Shown here: positions 1 through 9,921 of the stretch, one piece after another | Numbering within the stretch: the stretch's first letter is position 1 | Layout: each line of letters starts with the position of its first letter | Source of the DNA: Ciceribacter sichuanensis | GTDB lineage: Bacteria; Pseudomonadota; Alphaproteobacteria; Rhizobiales; Rhizobiaceae | NCBI RefSeq assembly: GCF_024055605.1 | Contig: NZ_JAMXLX010000002.1 | Coordinates: 372,001 to 436,000, forward strand | DNA length: 64,000 nt | Direction of reading: 5' to 3' | Position numbers and translations under genes: made by a program | The notes under the pieces: generated by a model | What the model was told of the DNA's origin: nothing | The model's database searches: none | Seen by the model: the letters and a program-made list of their open reading frames with translations, nothing else

Positions 1-111
1 AAGCCGTGCGACAACTTATCCACGGCTCTGCACTGCGCTGCAGCACACAAAACGCTTTTCAACCGACACAAAACGGACATATTATCTAACGGTCAACACA
101 AGGAGGCAGAC

Positions 112-189
112 ATGGGACTGACCAATTCTCTCAATGTCCTGATCGTCGGTGCGGCGTTTGTGTTCATAGCGACGATGCTGTTCATCTGA
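112..189 (+). CDS. 25-residue hydrophobic peptide (putative small membrane protein)
   Basis: An ATG follows a near-ideal Shine-Dalgarno (AAGGAGG, about 5 bases upstream). It opens a 25-codon frame encoding a single hydrophobic segment (NVLIVGAAFVFIATMLFI) behind a short polar N-terminus MGLTNSL. The frame ends in TGA, and a strong hairpin terminator lies about 85 bases downstream, so this has the layout of a self-contained transcription unit. It is too short for family recognition. I infer a one-pass membrane micropeptide; the function is unknown. Chance ORFs rarely combine a strong RBS, a clean transmembrane segment and a terminator, but no homology support is available here. Confidence 0.55.
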   Translation: MGLTNSLNVLIVGAAFVFIATMLFI

Positions 190-272
190 GTTTTCATGGG
201 TGAACCAACGGCCATCCTAAAGAGATCCCGAGAGGTCCGGCCAAGCCAGTGATGCTTTCCGAATTCAATAAG

Positions 273-309
273 AAAGGCGCATGAACCGTTATCGGCATGC
301 GCCTTTTTT
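273..309. terminator. Bidirectional Rho-independent terminator
   Basis: An 11-bp perfect stem (AAAGGCGCATG / CATGCGCCTTT) encloses a 12-base loop and is followed on the plus strand by a T run. On the minus strand it is followed by CTTATT. It can end both the plus-strand micropeptide transcript and the minus-strand metF transcript, whose stop codon lies about 37 bases away. Confidence 0.85.
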
Positions 310-345
310 AATGGCCAGCGAGATCAAGTAGGCCTCAACTCGGGG

Positions 346-1254
346 TCATGCGGCAGCGCCAGCCACAGCCCGCTCTGACGGCTTCAGTCCAACATTGGCA
401 AGTGTCGCATTCACCAGCGGCGCGCGGTTCATCGTATAGAGATGGAAGTCACCGATGCCTCGACGCACGAGATCCTCGATCTGTTCGGCGGCAACCTCAG
501 CCGCCACTTCCGCCCTCGCCTGCGGTTGATCGTCGAGACCGGCGAAACGGTCGTCCAGAAAGGACGGAACGCTGGAACCGCACATGGAGGCAAAGCGCTT
601 CAACTGGGTGAGGTTCTGGATCGGCATGATGCCCGGCACGATCGGGATGGTGATCCCCGCAGCGCGTACCCGCTCCAGATAACGCTCGAATATATCGTTA
701 TCGAAGAAGAACTGGGTGAGCGCCCTGTGAGCACCGGCATCGACCTTGCGCTTGAGCATGTCGATATCGGCCGCATCGTCACGGCTTTCCGGGTGCTTTT
801 CCGGATAGGCCGATACGGAAATCTCGAAATCGCCTATCTCCCTCAAGCCAGCGACCAGTTCGGCCGCGTTGGCAAAGCCACCCGGATGGGGCTGGTAAGC
901 CGTTCCGATGCCGCCCTGCGGATCGCCACGCAGAGCAACGAAATGGCGCACACCAACGGCGCGGAATTCATCCACTACATGGCGAACCTCATCCTTCGTC
1001 GCACCGACGCAGGTCAGGTGCGACGCGGTGGGCAGCGTAGTGTCCGAGATCAGGCGGCGCACCGTGGAAAGGGTCGGCGCGCGCGTCGTGCCACCGGCTC
1101 CATAGGTCACCGAAACGAAATCCGGGTTCCAGCGCGACAGTTCATCGACCGTCGCCCAGAGCTGGCCTTCCATCTCTTCCGACTTCGGCGGAAAGAATTC
1201 GAAGGAAATGCGCAGCGGCGCGCCAGCCTGTTCGTTGTGATCGTTTCTCGCCAT
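346..1254 (-). CDS. metF: Methylenetetrahydrofolate reductase [NAD(P)H]
   Basis: This 302-residue protein has the usual bacterial MetF length. It reduces 5,10-methylene-THF to 5-methyl-THF, the methyl donor for methionine synthesis, with an FAD cofactor on a TIM barrel in the cytosol. The N-terminal SFEFFPPKS and SVTYGAGG motifs are family hallmarks, followed by the barrel motif LRGDP and the ALTQFFFDN segment. The ATG begins immediately after the TGA of the upstream sahR-type gene, so the two are co-transcribed and probably translationally coupled (GGGAG about 8 bases upstream of the ATG). The operator found upstream of the regulator should therefore control metF as well. Confidence 0.96.
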   Translation of the reverse strand: MARNDHNEQAGAPLRISFEFFPPKSEEMEGQLWATVDELSRWNPDFVSVTYGAGGTTRAPTLSTVRRLISDTTLPTASHLTCVGATKDEVRHVVDEFRAVGVRHFVALRGDPQGGIGTAYQPHPGGFANAAELVAGLREIGDFEISVSAYPEKHPESRDDAADIDMLKRKVDAGAHRALTQFFFDNDIFERYLERVRAAGITIPIVPGIMPIQNLTQLKRFASMCGSSVPSFLDDRFAGLDDQPQARAEVAAEVAAEQIEDLVRRGIGDFHLYTMNRAPLVNATLANVGLKPSERAVAGAAA

Positions 1255-2262
1255 TCATATGCTCCCGGTCTGAAGGGTGGATCCGATGGAAGTTTCGCTA
1301 TGGGCAGGCACGCGCTGGCGGGCAAGCCAGAGAGTGACCGTCAGACCGCCGCCTTTCGGCTGTTCCGGCTTGAGGTCGACTGCACGCTCCACATCGAGAT
1401 CGTATTTGGCCAGCCATTCGGCCATCGTCTGGTGCGAGAAGCCGAGCCGCACATGGGCATGCTCGTCCCGCAGGTATTCATGATCGTGAGGCGCGAGATC
1501 CACGATGGCAAGCCGTCCGCCGGGCTTCAACATGCGGCTTGCCTCGGCCAGCGCCAGCTCGGGCTGCGGCAGGAAGTGCAGCACCTGATGGATCGTCACG
1601 AGATCGTATTCATTGCCGTCGAGCGGCAGGTTCAGGATATCGCCATGGCGAACGGCAGCCTTGAGGATGCCGGCCTTGTCAAGATTGGCCCGCGCTACGG
1701 CCAGCATGTCACGGCTGGCATCGATGCCGACAGCGCGGCGGTAGCCGTTGGCCAGAAGCTGAAGAATGCGGCCCGTGCCGGTGCCTAGATCCAGCAAAGC
1801 ATCAACCGGCTCCGTGCCGACCAGCCGCACCAGCGCCGCCTCGACCGCATCGTCATTGACATGCAGCCGCCGCAGCTCGTCCCATCCGGAGGCATTGCGG
1901 CTAAAATAGTCCTGTGCGCGCTCCGCTCTCGTCCGCTTGACGGCGGCAAGACGCTCCCCGTCACGGAGCAGCACCGGATCGCTGTCGAGCGTTGCGGCAA
2001 GCAGCTGACGCGCCAGCGATGCCGCGTCACCATCCTGCTTGAGGCGAAAATAGGCCCATGCACCCTCCTGATAGCGGTCCACGAGGCCAGCTTCGGTCAA
2101 CAGTTTCAGGTGGCGGGAGATTCGAGGCTGCGACTGGCCGAGAATATCGGTAAGATCGGTGACCGTCAGGTCGCCGGCAGCAAGCAGGGCAAGCAGGCGA
2201 AGTCGCGTAGGTTCGCCTGCGGCTTTCAGCAGTTCGACTAGAACGTCTACACCGAACTTCAT
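1255..2262 (-). CDS. sahR: ArsR-family regulator with SAM-methyltransferase-like sensor domain (SahR type)
   Basis: An N-terminal ArsR winged helix (about residues 1-90; QPRISRHLKLLTEAGLV recognition region) is joined to a class I methyltransferase fold (about residues 140-255; LDLGTGTGRILQLLA SAM-binding motif). This is the architecture of SahR, a repressor of S-adenosylmethionine-cycle genes that is released from DNA by S-adenosylhomocysteine bound in its methylase-like domain. I chose the ATG at 2262 because GGAGG lies 4 bases upstream; a TTG at 2283 has no such site. It directly precedes metF, a core member of known SahR regulons, and a matching palindrome lies just upstream. Whether the methylase domain retains catalysis is unknown. 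Confidence 0.88.
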   Translation of the reverse strand: MKFGVDVLVELLKAAGEPTRLRLLALLAAGDLTVTDLTDILGQSQPRISRHLKLLTEAGLVDRYQEGAWAYFRLKQDGDAASLARQLLAATLDSDPVLLRDGERLAAVKRTRAERAQDYFSRNASGWDELRRLHVNDDAVEAALVRLVGTEPVDALLDLGTGTGRILQLLANGYRRAVGIDASRDMLAVARANLDKAGILKAAVRHGDILNLPLDGNEYDLVTIHQVLHFLPQPELALAEASRMLKPGGRLAIVDLAPHDHEYLRDEHAHVRLGFSHQTMAEWLAKYDLDVERAVDLKPEQPKGGGLTVTLWLARQRVPAHSETSIGSTLQTGSI

Positions 2263-2287
2263 ACGACCTCCGCTCAAAACCAATCAA

Positions 2288-2309
2288 GATATAAAGATGT
2301 CTTTATGTC
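2288..2309. promoter_or_regulatory. SahR-type operator upstream of sahR-metF
   Basis: A perfect inverted repeat ATAAAGA-TG-TCTTTAT (2291-2306) is extended by GAT on the left and GTC on the right, giving a 22-bp near-palindrome. It sits 26 bases upstream of the regulator's ATG, where a repressor would block the promoter. From memory it agrees with the alternating AT-rich palindrome reported for SahR in Proteobacteria. The sequence shows the palindrome; assigning it to SahR is inference from position and family. Confidence 0.75.
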
Positions 2310-2390
2310 ATTCACCATCCATGCGCAAGGACTAATTGCGCAACAGGCCCGATTGGCGAGGCGAAGGAAGGAACCGCGACCACTTCACAC

Positions 2391-2413
2391 AAAAACGGCC
2401 GCACAGGGCGGCC
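2391..2413 (-). terminator. Terminator of the chemoreceptor gene
   Basis: Read on the minus strand, GGCCGC, a 5-base loop and GCGGCC are followed by GTTTTTG. It lies 25 bases beyond the stop codon of the chemoreceptor gene at 2439. Confidence 0.75.
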
Positions 2414-2438
2414 GCTTGTCTTCGATTGCCGGGTCGGC

Positions 2439-4784
2439 TCAGAACTCTTCCCACTCGTCCGACTTCATGGCAACGGCGGCATTGCCGTGGGAAATCGGCG
2501 CAGGCCGCGCCCTTGACGGCTCCCGCGCCGGGGCCGGTCGCGCCGCAGAAGGACGGCTGACCGGCGCAGCGGTGGCGACGCGCTGAGCGGCCTGCCCCGT
2601 GCGGAAGCGGGACAGCAGTTCGGCAAGACGTGCACTCTCCTGTGCGAGGCTTGCCCCTGCGGCGTTCATCTCCTCGACCATGGCGGCATTCTGCTGCGTC
2701 GCCTGGTCCATATGATTGACGGCCGTATTGACCTCGCCAAGCCCCAGGGACTGCTCCTGCGCAGCGGTAGCGATGGCATCCATATGGGTATTGATCGACT
2801 GCACGAGTTCCGCGATCGAGGAAAGTCCCTCGCCCGTGTCGCTGACGAGTTTGACACCTTCGCTGACGGCGATTTCGGAATTGGCGATCAGCCCCTTGAT
2901 TTCCTTTGCCGCATTGGCGGAACGCTGGGCCAGTTCGCGAACTTCCTGCGCCACGACTGCAAAGCCCTTGCCGGCTTCACCGGCACGTGCCGCCTCGACG
3001 CCGGCATTGAGTGCCAGCAGGTTGGTCTGGAACGCGATCTCGTCGATGACGCCGATGATCTGGCCGATCTGCCGTGAAGACTGTTCGATGCGCCCCATTG
3101 CGGAAACGGCGTTTGCGACGACATGGCCCGAGCGATCGGCACGTTCGCGGGTATTGCGAACCAGATCGCGAGCCTCGCCCGTCCGCTTCGACGTAGCCGT
3201 GACGTTGGCCGTGATTTCCTCCAACGCTGCAGCGGTTTCCTCGAGCGAAGCAGCCTGCTGCTCTGTACGCTTGGCGAGGTTGTCCGATGCCTGGGAGATT
3301 TCGCCCGACCCGTTGGTAACGGAACCGGCGACCTGACCGACGCTCTGCAACGCTTCGCGCAGCTGGCGGACCGACGTATTGAAGTCATGGCGCAGGGCCT
3401 CAAACTGCGGCGCAAATTGCTCGTTGATCTCGCACAGCATATCGCCAGAGGCCATGCGCTGGAGACCGGACGCCAGCGCGCCGGTGGCCTTGTTCAGACG
3501 CTCGTTAGCATCTTCTTCGGCCTTCCTCTGCAATTCGACGCGTTCTGCCTCGCCGCGGCGACGGTTGTCTTCCGCCTCGGTTTCCAGCTGCGCATTGCGG
3601 ATGGCAGCCTGACGGAAGATTTCGACCGAGCGAGCCATGCCGCCGATCTCGTCGGCGCGATTGGCGCCGGCGATGGCAATGCCGAGATTGCCGGAAGCCA
3701 GTTCCCCCATGGAAGTTGTCAGCGCGGATACCGGCCGCACGACCCGGACCAGAACGACGGCCATGCCGACCACGCCGAAGATGAGGGAAAGCAGGAAGAG
3801 CGAGACGTAGAGAACCATGCTTGAGAAGGCATGAGATTCCGAAACCGCCGCAGCATTGTTGATCGCCTCCATCGCCTCGGAGGCAACGCCTGCGATCGTC
3901 CCGAGAGCCGCGGTCACGCGCGGACGCCAGTCGTCGATGGAAACGGGCGGCGCCTCGTTTGCCGACTTGGCGACGATATCGGCGCGCCAGTTGGCAAACT
4001 CACCGGCGAAGTAACCGTTCTGGGCCTGGGCAAACTTTTCCTTCACCACGGCCGGCGTGTCCGAATGGTCCACAAGAACCTTTACCGCGCTCCATGCGAA
4101 AGTCATGCCCGCGTCGAGCTTGGCAAGGTTTGCCTGCTCCTGGGGAGAAAGCGGCCGCTTGGCCGAAATCGGAGCGTTGAGCACGACAGTCGCACTGCCG
4201 CCAAGGGCGCGCGTTGCCCAGGCATAACTGCGGATCTGGATCAGGGCCACAAGCGAACTGTCGAGGGAGCGAACCTCGCCCTCTGCCGCAACGGATGCCG
4301 CCTCAAGGGCGGTAAGAAGCTTGTCCCCTTCGGCCAGTATGACCTTGTCCAGTCCGGCCTCGCGCTGATCGAGCGGCTTGGCGACGTTCTGGTCGATCCG
4401 CTGGCGCAGGGATTGCTGCGCCTTGTACTGCGCATCCAATGCGTTGAGTACCGAACGAAGCTCGACCGAGTCGATGTTCGCCATGTGCCCGGCAGCTTCC
4501 GCCATCGCCACGTCCACCTTCTCCCGGGCAGCCACCACGCTGCGCATGGAGCCGGCACCGGCTTCTGTCGAAAGGTTCATCGCAGTCGCCGCGTCCCCGC
4601 GCTCACTGCGAAAATTGAGCAATGCGTTGAACAGTGCCTTGTCCAGCGCAGTCAGGCCGGCAACGTCCTGAAACGTGGCGTAGCGCTGGTAGGAACCGTA
4701 AGCCGAAGAGCCGACCAGCACAGCCAAGGTCGCACTGACGGCAAGAAATACTCCGATGAGAATATTGCGAATCGAAAGTAACAT
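2439..4784 (-). CDS. Transmembrane methyl-accepting chemotaxis protein with C-terminal EWEEF tail
   Basis: This 781-residue chemoreceptor has one transmembrane helix near residues 5-29 and a roughly 290-residue, mostly helical periplasmic sensor region. A second transmembrane helix lies at about 318-343, followed by a HAMP domain, a second HAMP-like segment near 430-480, and the signalling hairpin ([19 protein letters not shown], about 580-630). It should relay ligand occupancy to CheA/CheW. The chain ends in DEWEEF, which resembles the xWxxF pentapeptide that tethers CheR and CheB, so it may be a high-efficiency adapting receptor. The start at 4784 is chosen because GAGGGGG precedes it; an in-frame ATG at 4823 has no RBS. 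The ligand is unknown, and no che genes are nearby. Confidence 0.93.
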   Translation of the reverse strand: MLLSIRNILIGVFLAVSATLAVLVGSSAYGSYQRYATFQDVAGLTALDKALFNALLNFRSERGDAATAMNLSTEAGAGSMRSVVAAREKVDVAMAEAAGHMANIDSVELRSVLNALDAQYKAQQSLRQRIDQNVAKPLDQREAGLDKVILAEGDKLLTALEAASVAAEGEVRSLDSSLVALIQIRSYAWATRALGGSATVVLNAPISAKRPLSPQEQANLAKLDAGMTFAWSAVKVLVDHSDTPAVVKEKFAQAQNGYFAGEFANWRADIVAKSANEAPPVSIDDWRPRVTAALGTIAGVASEAMEAINNAAAVSESHAFSSMVLYVSLFLLSLIFGVVGMAVVLVRVVRPVSALTTSMGELASGNLGIAIAGANRADEIGGMARSVEIFRQAAIRNAQLETEAEDNRRRGEAERVELQRKAEEDANERLNKATGALASGLQRMASGDMLCEINEQFAPQFEALRHDFNTSVRQLREALQSVGQVAGSVTNGSGEISQASDNLAKRTEQQAASLEETAAALEEITANVTATSKRTGEARDLVRNTRERADRSGHVVANAVSAMGRIEQSSRQIGQIIGVIDEIAFQTNLLALNAGVEAARAGEAGKGFAVVAQEVRELAQRSANAAKEIKGLIANSEIAVSEGVKLVSDTGEGLSSIAELVQSINTHMDAIATAAQEQSLGLGEVNTAVNHMDQATQQNAAMVEEMNAAGASLAQESARLAELLSRFRTGQAAQRVATAAPVSRPSAARPAPAREPSRARPAPISHGNAAVAMKSDEWEEF

Positions 4785-4972
4785 TTGAAACCCCCTCAGT
4801 TCATGAGAAGGAGTGAACAACATTTTCGATTAAATACTGTTAAAATCTGGCAATCGATAAGTGTGCTGACGATCGTCACGCCTCCCAAGATTTGAGGTGG
4901 CGCGCTGTCAAAAACTCCGAACAGGCCCTGACGGTGAGATTGTCGCGCCGCCACACTCCCGGCATAACGAAA

Positions 4973-5005
4973 AACGGCCTGCGGATCATCTTCGCAGGCC
5001 GTTTG
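4973..5005 (-). terminator. Terminator of ettA
   Basis: A 12-bp perfect stem (AAACGGCCTGCG / CGCAGGCCGTTT) with a 9-base loop is followed on the minus strand by further T residues. It lies 25 bases past the ettA stop codon. Confidence 0.85.
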
Positions 5006-5030
5006 CTCAAGTACTCTATTGCTTATTCGC

Positions 5031-6680
<1,650 letters not shown>

Positions 6681-6791
6681 CGTTCGGTTGCTCCGCGCGT
6701 CGAATTGGGAAGTTGCCGCTATGTAGGCGAAAGCGGCAATGGGAGCAATGCGGTGCGCCCGGTTTTTGTGATTTGCCGCGGTCGCCGCAGA

Positions 6792-8579
6792 CTAGCGCAA
6801 GGTATCGTGCTCGATACGAAACAGCCGGAATGCCGATTTGCCGTCACCAACTCCTGTCATCCCGGGCCAGTCCTCGCCACCCGCAAGGGCACGGAAGAGA
6901 GGAGCGCGTTCGCCTTCGGCAGGCAGCGTTCGACGGCATACGGCAACATAGTCGAACGGCGCCAGCGCCTCCCGCCGCACCTGCGGATCCTCGCTGGTTA
7001 GCGCTTCATAGGTTCGCCGGAGGCCGGGCGACGCGCGATGGAAAGGAATGCCGGCGACGGAAATACCCGGCTGCATGCGCGAAGCAATCGCCATGGCGAC
7101 ACCCGGCGGCGCGAGGATGCGCCCTCTCGACAACTGGTCGAGATCGGACAGCCCCTCCCCTTCACAGCTGTCGGCATTCATGTAGTCGACGATATTGAGC
7201 TTTGTTGCGGCCGAGGACATCGCGTTGGCCGCGCCGGATGCGGCAAGGCCAATCAACCCCACGACGGCAAGACCGAGCGCCAACCGTCCCTTGCGCGCGT
7301 CCCGCCACAGATGAACCGTCTCCCGAAAGGCAAGGGGCAGGAACAGCGGCCCGACCGAGGTGGCGATCGGAGTGTAGCGAAACATCGCCAGCGCAAGCAG
7401 AAGAGCCGAAGCAGCAATGCACCATGCAATTCCCCTCCTGCCGATATCCGCTCCGCTTTCCCTGACAAGCCCGACCGCAGCAAGGATGATGACCAGCGCA
7501 AGCAGCGCAAGCCGCAACACTTCCACCCCATGACCGGCCGCCAGAATGGTGCCAATGCCACCCTCCTGCGCCACAGTGGAGAACCAGTAACGCTGCGAGA
7601 CCGGGTCAATGATGCTGTAGGGTCCAGCGAGGCATTCGCCGAACAGGGCCGGAGCACAAAGCGCAATCGGCAGGCCCACGCCGATCATGGCAAACAGCCG
7701 CATGCCAGACCCGGCACGCGACGGGAGCAACAGCACCACGACAGCCGCCCCCAGCGGCATCACCGTCAAAACGAAGGCAAACGGCGCGGAAAAACTGTCG
7801 CATTGGGTCGCAAGAATACCATCCGTTCCGACGAGCAGGCTGCCGAGCAGCGGCGTGGTCAAGGCGCAGGAAAATAGGAAGGCAAGCGTGACCCCGCGCA
7901 TCGCGACGCCACGAACGCACCAGACCATCACAACGGCGACCGCACCAACCGCGACAAGCGGCAGACATTCGAGGCCGATCATTGGCGAAACGGCAATCGC
8001 CACGCCGGCAAGCACGCCCCCTGCAAGATCGCCGCGCAATGCACCATAGACGAAGAGCAGGAGCAGAAGGATCTGCGCATTGTGGTGATCGATGCGCCCC
8101 GGCTCGAATTCCGACACAGCCGGCGCACCAATCATCACCATCGCGACGAGCTGCCAGAAAGGCACCCTGCCTGAAATATTCGACGTGAGACGAAACAGGC
8201 TGGCGCTGAAAAGCAGGCCGAAGACGACAAACATCACCGGCGGCCAGACCAGAAAGGCATACTTCGCGGCAACCTCCCGCCCGGTGAAAGGCTCGATCAT
8301 CCAGGTCAGGAGAACATACGGCAGATCGACGAGGCGGGACCACGGGGACACGTAGGCATCCGGCATCCGAATTACATCGAGGGTCCGGTCGAACCACCTG
8401 CCGTCCGCCAGCAATTGCAGGACCTCGATGCGACGCAAGGCATCGTCGACATCGATTCGCTCGAACCGCCCGTCCAGTCCATCGAGAAAAATCAGCAGAA
8501 ACCCGATGGAAATCAGGCTTAGGAAAAACAAACCGCGAGTAAGCCCCGTACGGCCACCATCGCCGACTTGCAAAACCAT
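6792..8579 (-). CDS. Multi-pass membrane protein, GT-C / STT3-like (putative glycosyltransferase)
   Basis: This is a 595-residue protein with about a dozen predicted hydrophobic helices. After the first helix comes an acidic loop (ERIDVDDALRRIEV). Further on are SPWSRLVDLPY and RIDHHNAQILLLLLF, which recall the loop acidic residues and the DHH motif of STT3/GT-C glycosyltransferases that use polyprenyl-linked sugars. The C-terminal third is a soluble periplasmic region. The ATG at 8579 is preferred over an adjacent TTG because GGGGG lies about 7 bases upstream. It stands alone between ettA and a divergent hydrolase, so context does not reveal a substrate. Family placement is by motif and topology only; it could instead be a polymer ligase or an unrelated integral protein. 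Confidence 0.7.
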   Translation of the reverse strand: MVLQVGDGGRTGLTRGLFFLSLISIGFLLIFLDGLDGRFERIDVDDALRRIEVLQLLADGRWFDRTLDVIRMPDAYVSPWSRLVDLPYVLLTWMIEPFTGREVAAKYAFLVWPPVMFVVFGLLFSASLFRLTSNISGRVPFWQLVAMVMIGAPAVSEFEPGRIDHHNAQILLLLLFVYGALRGDLAGGVLAGVAIAVSPMIGLECLPLVAVGAVAVVMVWCVRGVAMRGVTLAFLFSCALTTPLLGSLLVGTDGILATQCDSFSAPFAFVLTVMPLGAAVVVLLLPSRAGSGMRLFAMIGVGLPIALCAPALFGECLAGPYSIIDPVSQRYWFSTVAQEGGIGTILAAGHGVEVLRLALLALVIILAAVGLVRESGADIGRRGIAWCIAASALLLALAMFRYTPIATSVGPLFLPLAFRETVHLWRDARKGRLALGLAVVGLIGLAASGAANAMSSAATKLNIVDYMNADSCEGEGLSDLDQLSRGRILAPPGVAMAIASRMQPGISVAGIPFHRASPGLRRTYEALTSEDPQVRREALAPFDYVAVCRRTLPAEGERAPLFRALAGGEDWPGMTGVGDGKSAFRLFRIEHDTLR

Positions 8580-8715
8580 CAAAGCCCCCGTTCAATAGTC
8601 CATGGGAGAGGACCACCACGAAACTAGCCCTGCAGGATTTAACGCCGGATAAACCGGGGACCGCTTTGCAGGTCGCATGCCATCGAGTTTTCGATAGGAA
8701 CAAGGGGGGAGGCAC

Positions 8716-9672
8716 ATGTTTACGGAAGCCAGACGTTTTTCCAGTCCGACCGGCGCACTGATCGCCTATCATCACGAGACCGCGCACGACGAGCCCCGCG
8801 GCATCCTGTTGATCTGCCACGGCCTGATCGAGCATTCCCGGCGCTACCATGCCTTCGCCCGCGCGATGGCTGAGGCCGGATTCCACGTCTATGCCCACGA
8901 TCACCGCGGCCATGGCGAGACCACTTGCATCGACGCGCCGCTCGGCCGGTTTGCCGGGCGCGGCGGGGTCCACAAGGTCGTCGCCGATGTTCGCGCCATG
9001 CGCGACATGGCGGTCGCCGAACACCCTGGTATGCCGGTCGTGCTCTTCGGGCACTCCATGGGTGGGTTGATCGCCCTGAACACCGCCGCCATGCATCCCG
9101 ATGCCTTCCGAGCAGTGGCGATCTGGAATTCCAACTTCAATCCCGGCCTCACCGGCCGGTTCGCCCAGGGCGTACTCGCTGCTGAACGCATACTGAAAGG
9201 CTCGGACGTTCCAAGCAGCATCCTGCCGAAGGCAACCTTCGATGCCTGGGGGCGCTCCATCAAGAACCGCCGGACGCCATTCGACTGGCTGTCGCGCGAC
9301 GGGGCGGAAGTCGACAAATATGCAGGCGATCCGCTTTGCCGGTTCGACGCCAGCGTCTCGATGTGGAGCGACGTTCTGGCGCTCACCTTCCGAGGACGCT
9401 CTCCCGCAATGCTGAACCGCCTCCCCCGCGATCTGCCCTTCCATCTCGTCGGCGGCAGCCAGGATCCCGCCACCCGCGGCGGCCGCGACATTCTCTGGCT
9501 GGAAAAACACCTGCGCGACAGCGGCCTCACCAACATCAGCACCCGCATCTACGAAGACATGCGGCACGAAACGCTGAATGAAATCGGCAAGGAACGCGCG
9601 GTCAGCGATTTCAGGAGCTGGTGCGACAACACGGTCGGCGACGCAGCCCGCCCGCTCGAAACACTTTCCTAG
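8716..9672 (+). CDS. Alpha/beta hydrolase, monoacylglycerol lipase / lysophospholipase-like (S33)
   Basis: This 318-residue cytosolic serine hydrolase resembles the Hydrolase_4 (MGLL/PldB-like) family. The oxyanion region is ICHGLIEHSRRY, the nucleophile elbow is GHSMGG with Ser114, and the region before it carries the family motif DHRGHGET. A late histidine in DMRHETLNE is the likely catalytic base. Substrates of relatives are monoacylglycerols and lysophospholipids. The start has an excellent RBS (GGGGGGAGG, 4 bases upstream of the ATG). It is transcribed divergently from the GT-C-like protein and followed by 245 bases before the next gene, so it is probably monocistronic. Confidence 0.88.
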   Translation: MFTEARRFSSPTGALIAYHHETAHDEPRGILLICHGLIEHSRRYHAFARAMAEAGFHVYAHDHRGHGETTCIDAPLGRFAGRGGVHKVVADVRAMRDMAVAEHPGMPVVLFGHSMGGLIALNTAAMHPDAFRAVAIWNSNFNPGLTGRFAQGVLAAERILKGSDVPSSILPKATFDAWGRSIKNRRTPFDWLSRDGAEVDKYAGDPLCRFDASVSMWSDVLALTFRGRSPAMLNRLPRDLPFHLVGGSQDPATRGGRDILWLEKHLRDSGLTNISTRIYEDMRHETLNEIGKERAVSDFRSWCDNTVGDAARPLETLS

Positions 9673-9688
9673 CCGCAACCCGCATTTA

Positions 9689-9760
9689 GGCAGTCAGCGA
9701 CGGCACCACCACGCACAAGCTCCGGCCCATCCCATAGACTTGTTCGACGGCAGTCAGCGA
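9689..9760 (+). repeat. Short direct repeat pair GGCAGTCAGCGA
   Basis: GGCAGTCAGCGA occurs at 9689-9700 and again at 9749-9760, exactly 60 bp apart, in the noncoding stretch between the hydrolase and the exporter operon. The even helical spacing would suit paired protein-binding sites, but nothing else supports a role. Confidence 0.35.
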
Positions 9761-9867
9761 GCCGCTTGAAGAAGGTGAGAGTGTCGCCCGCGTCGCCACA
9801 CAAAAGGCGGCTTCGCACCCTTCCTGCGGCAAACCGACGCCCGGCATTGTCGAAAGGGAATAACCCC

Positions 9868-9921
9868 ATGAGAGAAATTCAAGTGTTTGCCGGAACACTC
9901 CCCGCTATAGAAAGACCATGA
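9868..9921 (+). CDS. Possible 17-codon leader ORF coupled to the exporter gene
   Basis: An ATG preceded by AAGGGAATAACCCC opens a 17-residue frame (MREIQVFAGTLPAIERP). Its TGA at 9919-9921 overlaps the exporter's ATG codons at 9918 and 9921. The exporter lacks a strong RBS of its own (GAAAG only), so translation could be coupled through this leader. This is a positional argument; the peptide has no recognisable features. Confidence 0.3.
   Translation: MREIQVFAGTLPAIERP

Noticed and set aside
2263..2440. SAM riboswitch upstream of metF
   Set aside because: The leader is short and dominated by a DNA palindrome adjacent to a SahR-type gene. I could not fold a SAM-II or SAH element.
7606..9678. 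690-residue antisense open frame spanning the hydrolase gene and the GT-C-like gene
   Set aside because: It overlaps two well-supported genes, has no family motifs, and arises from GC-rich third-position bias.
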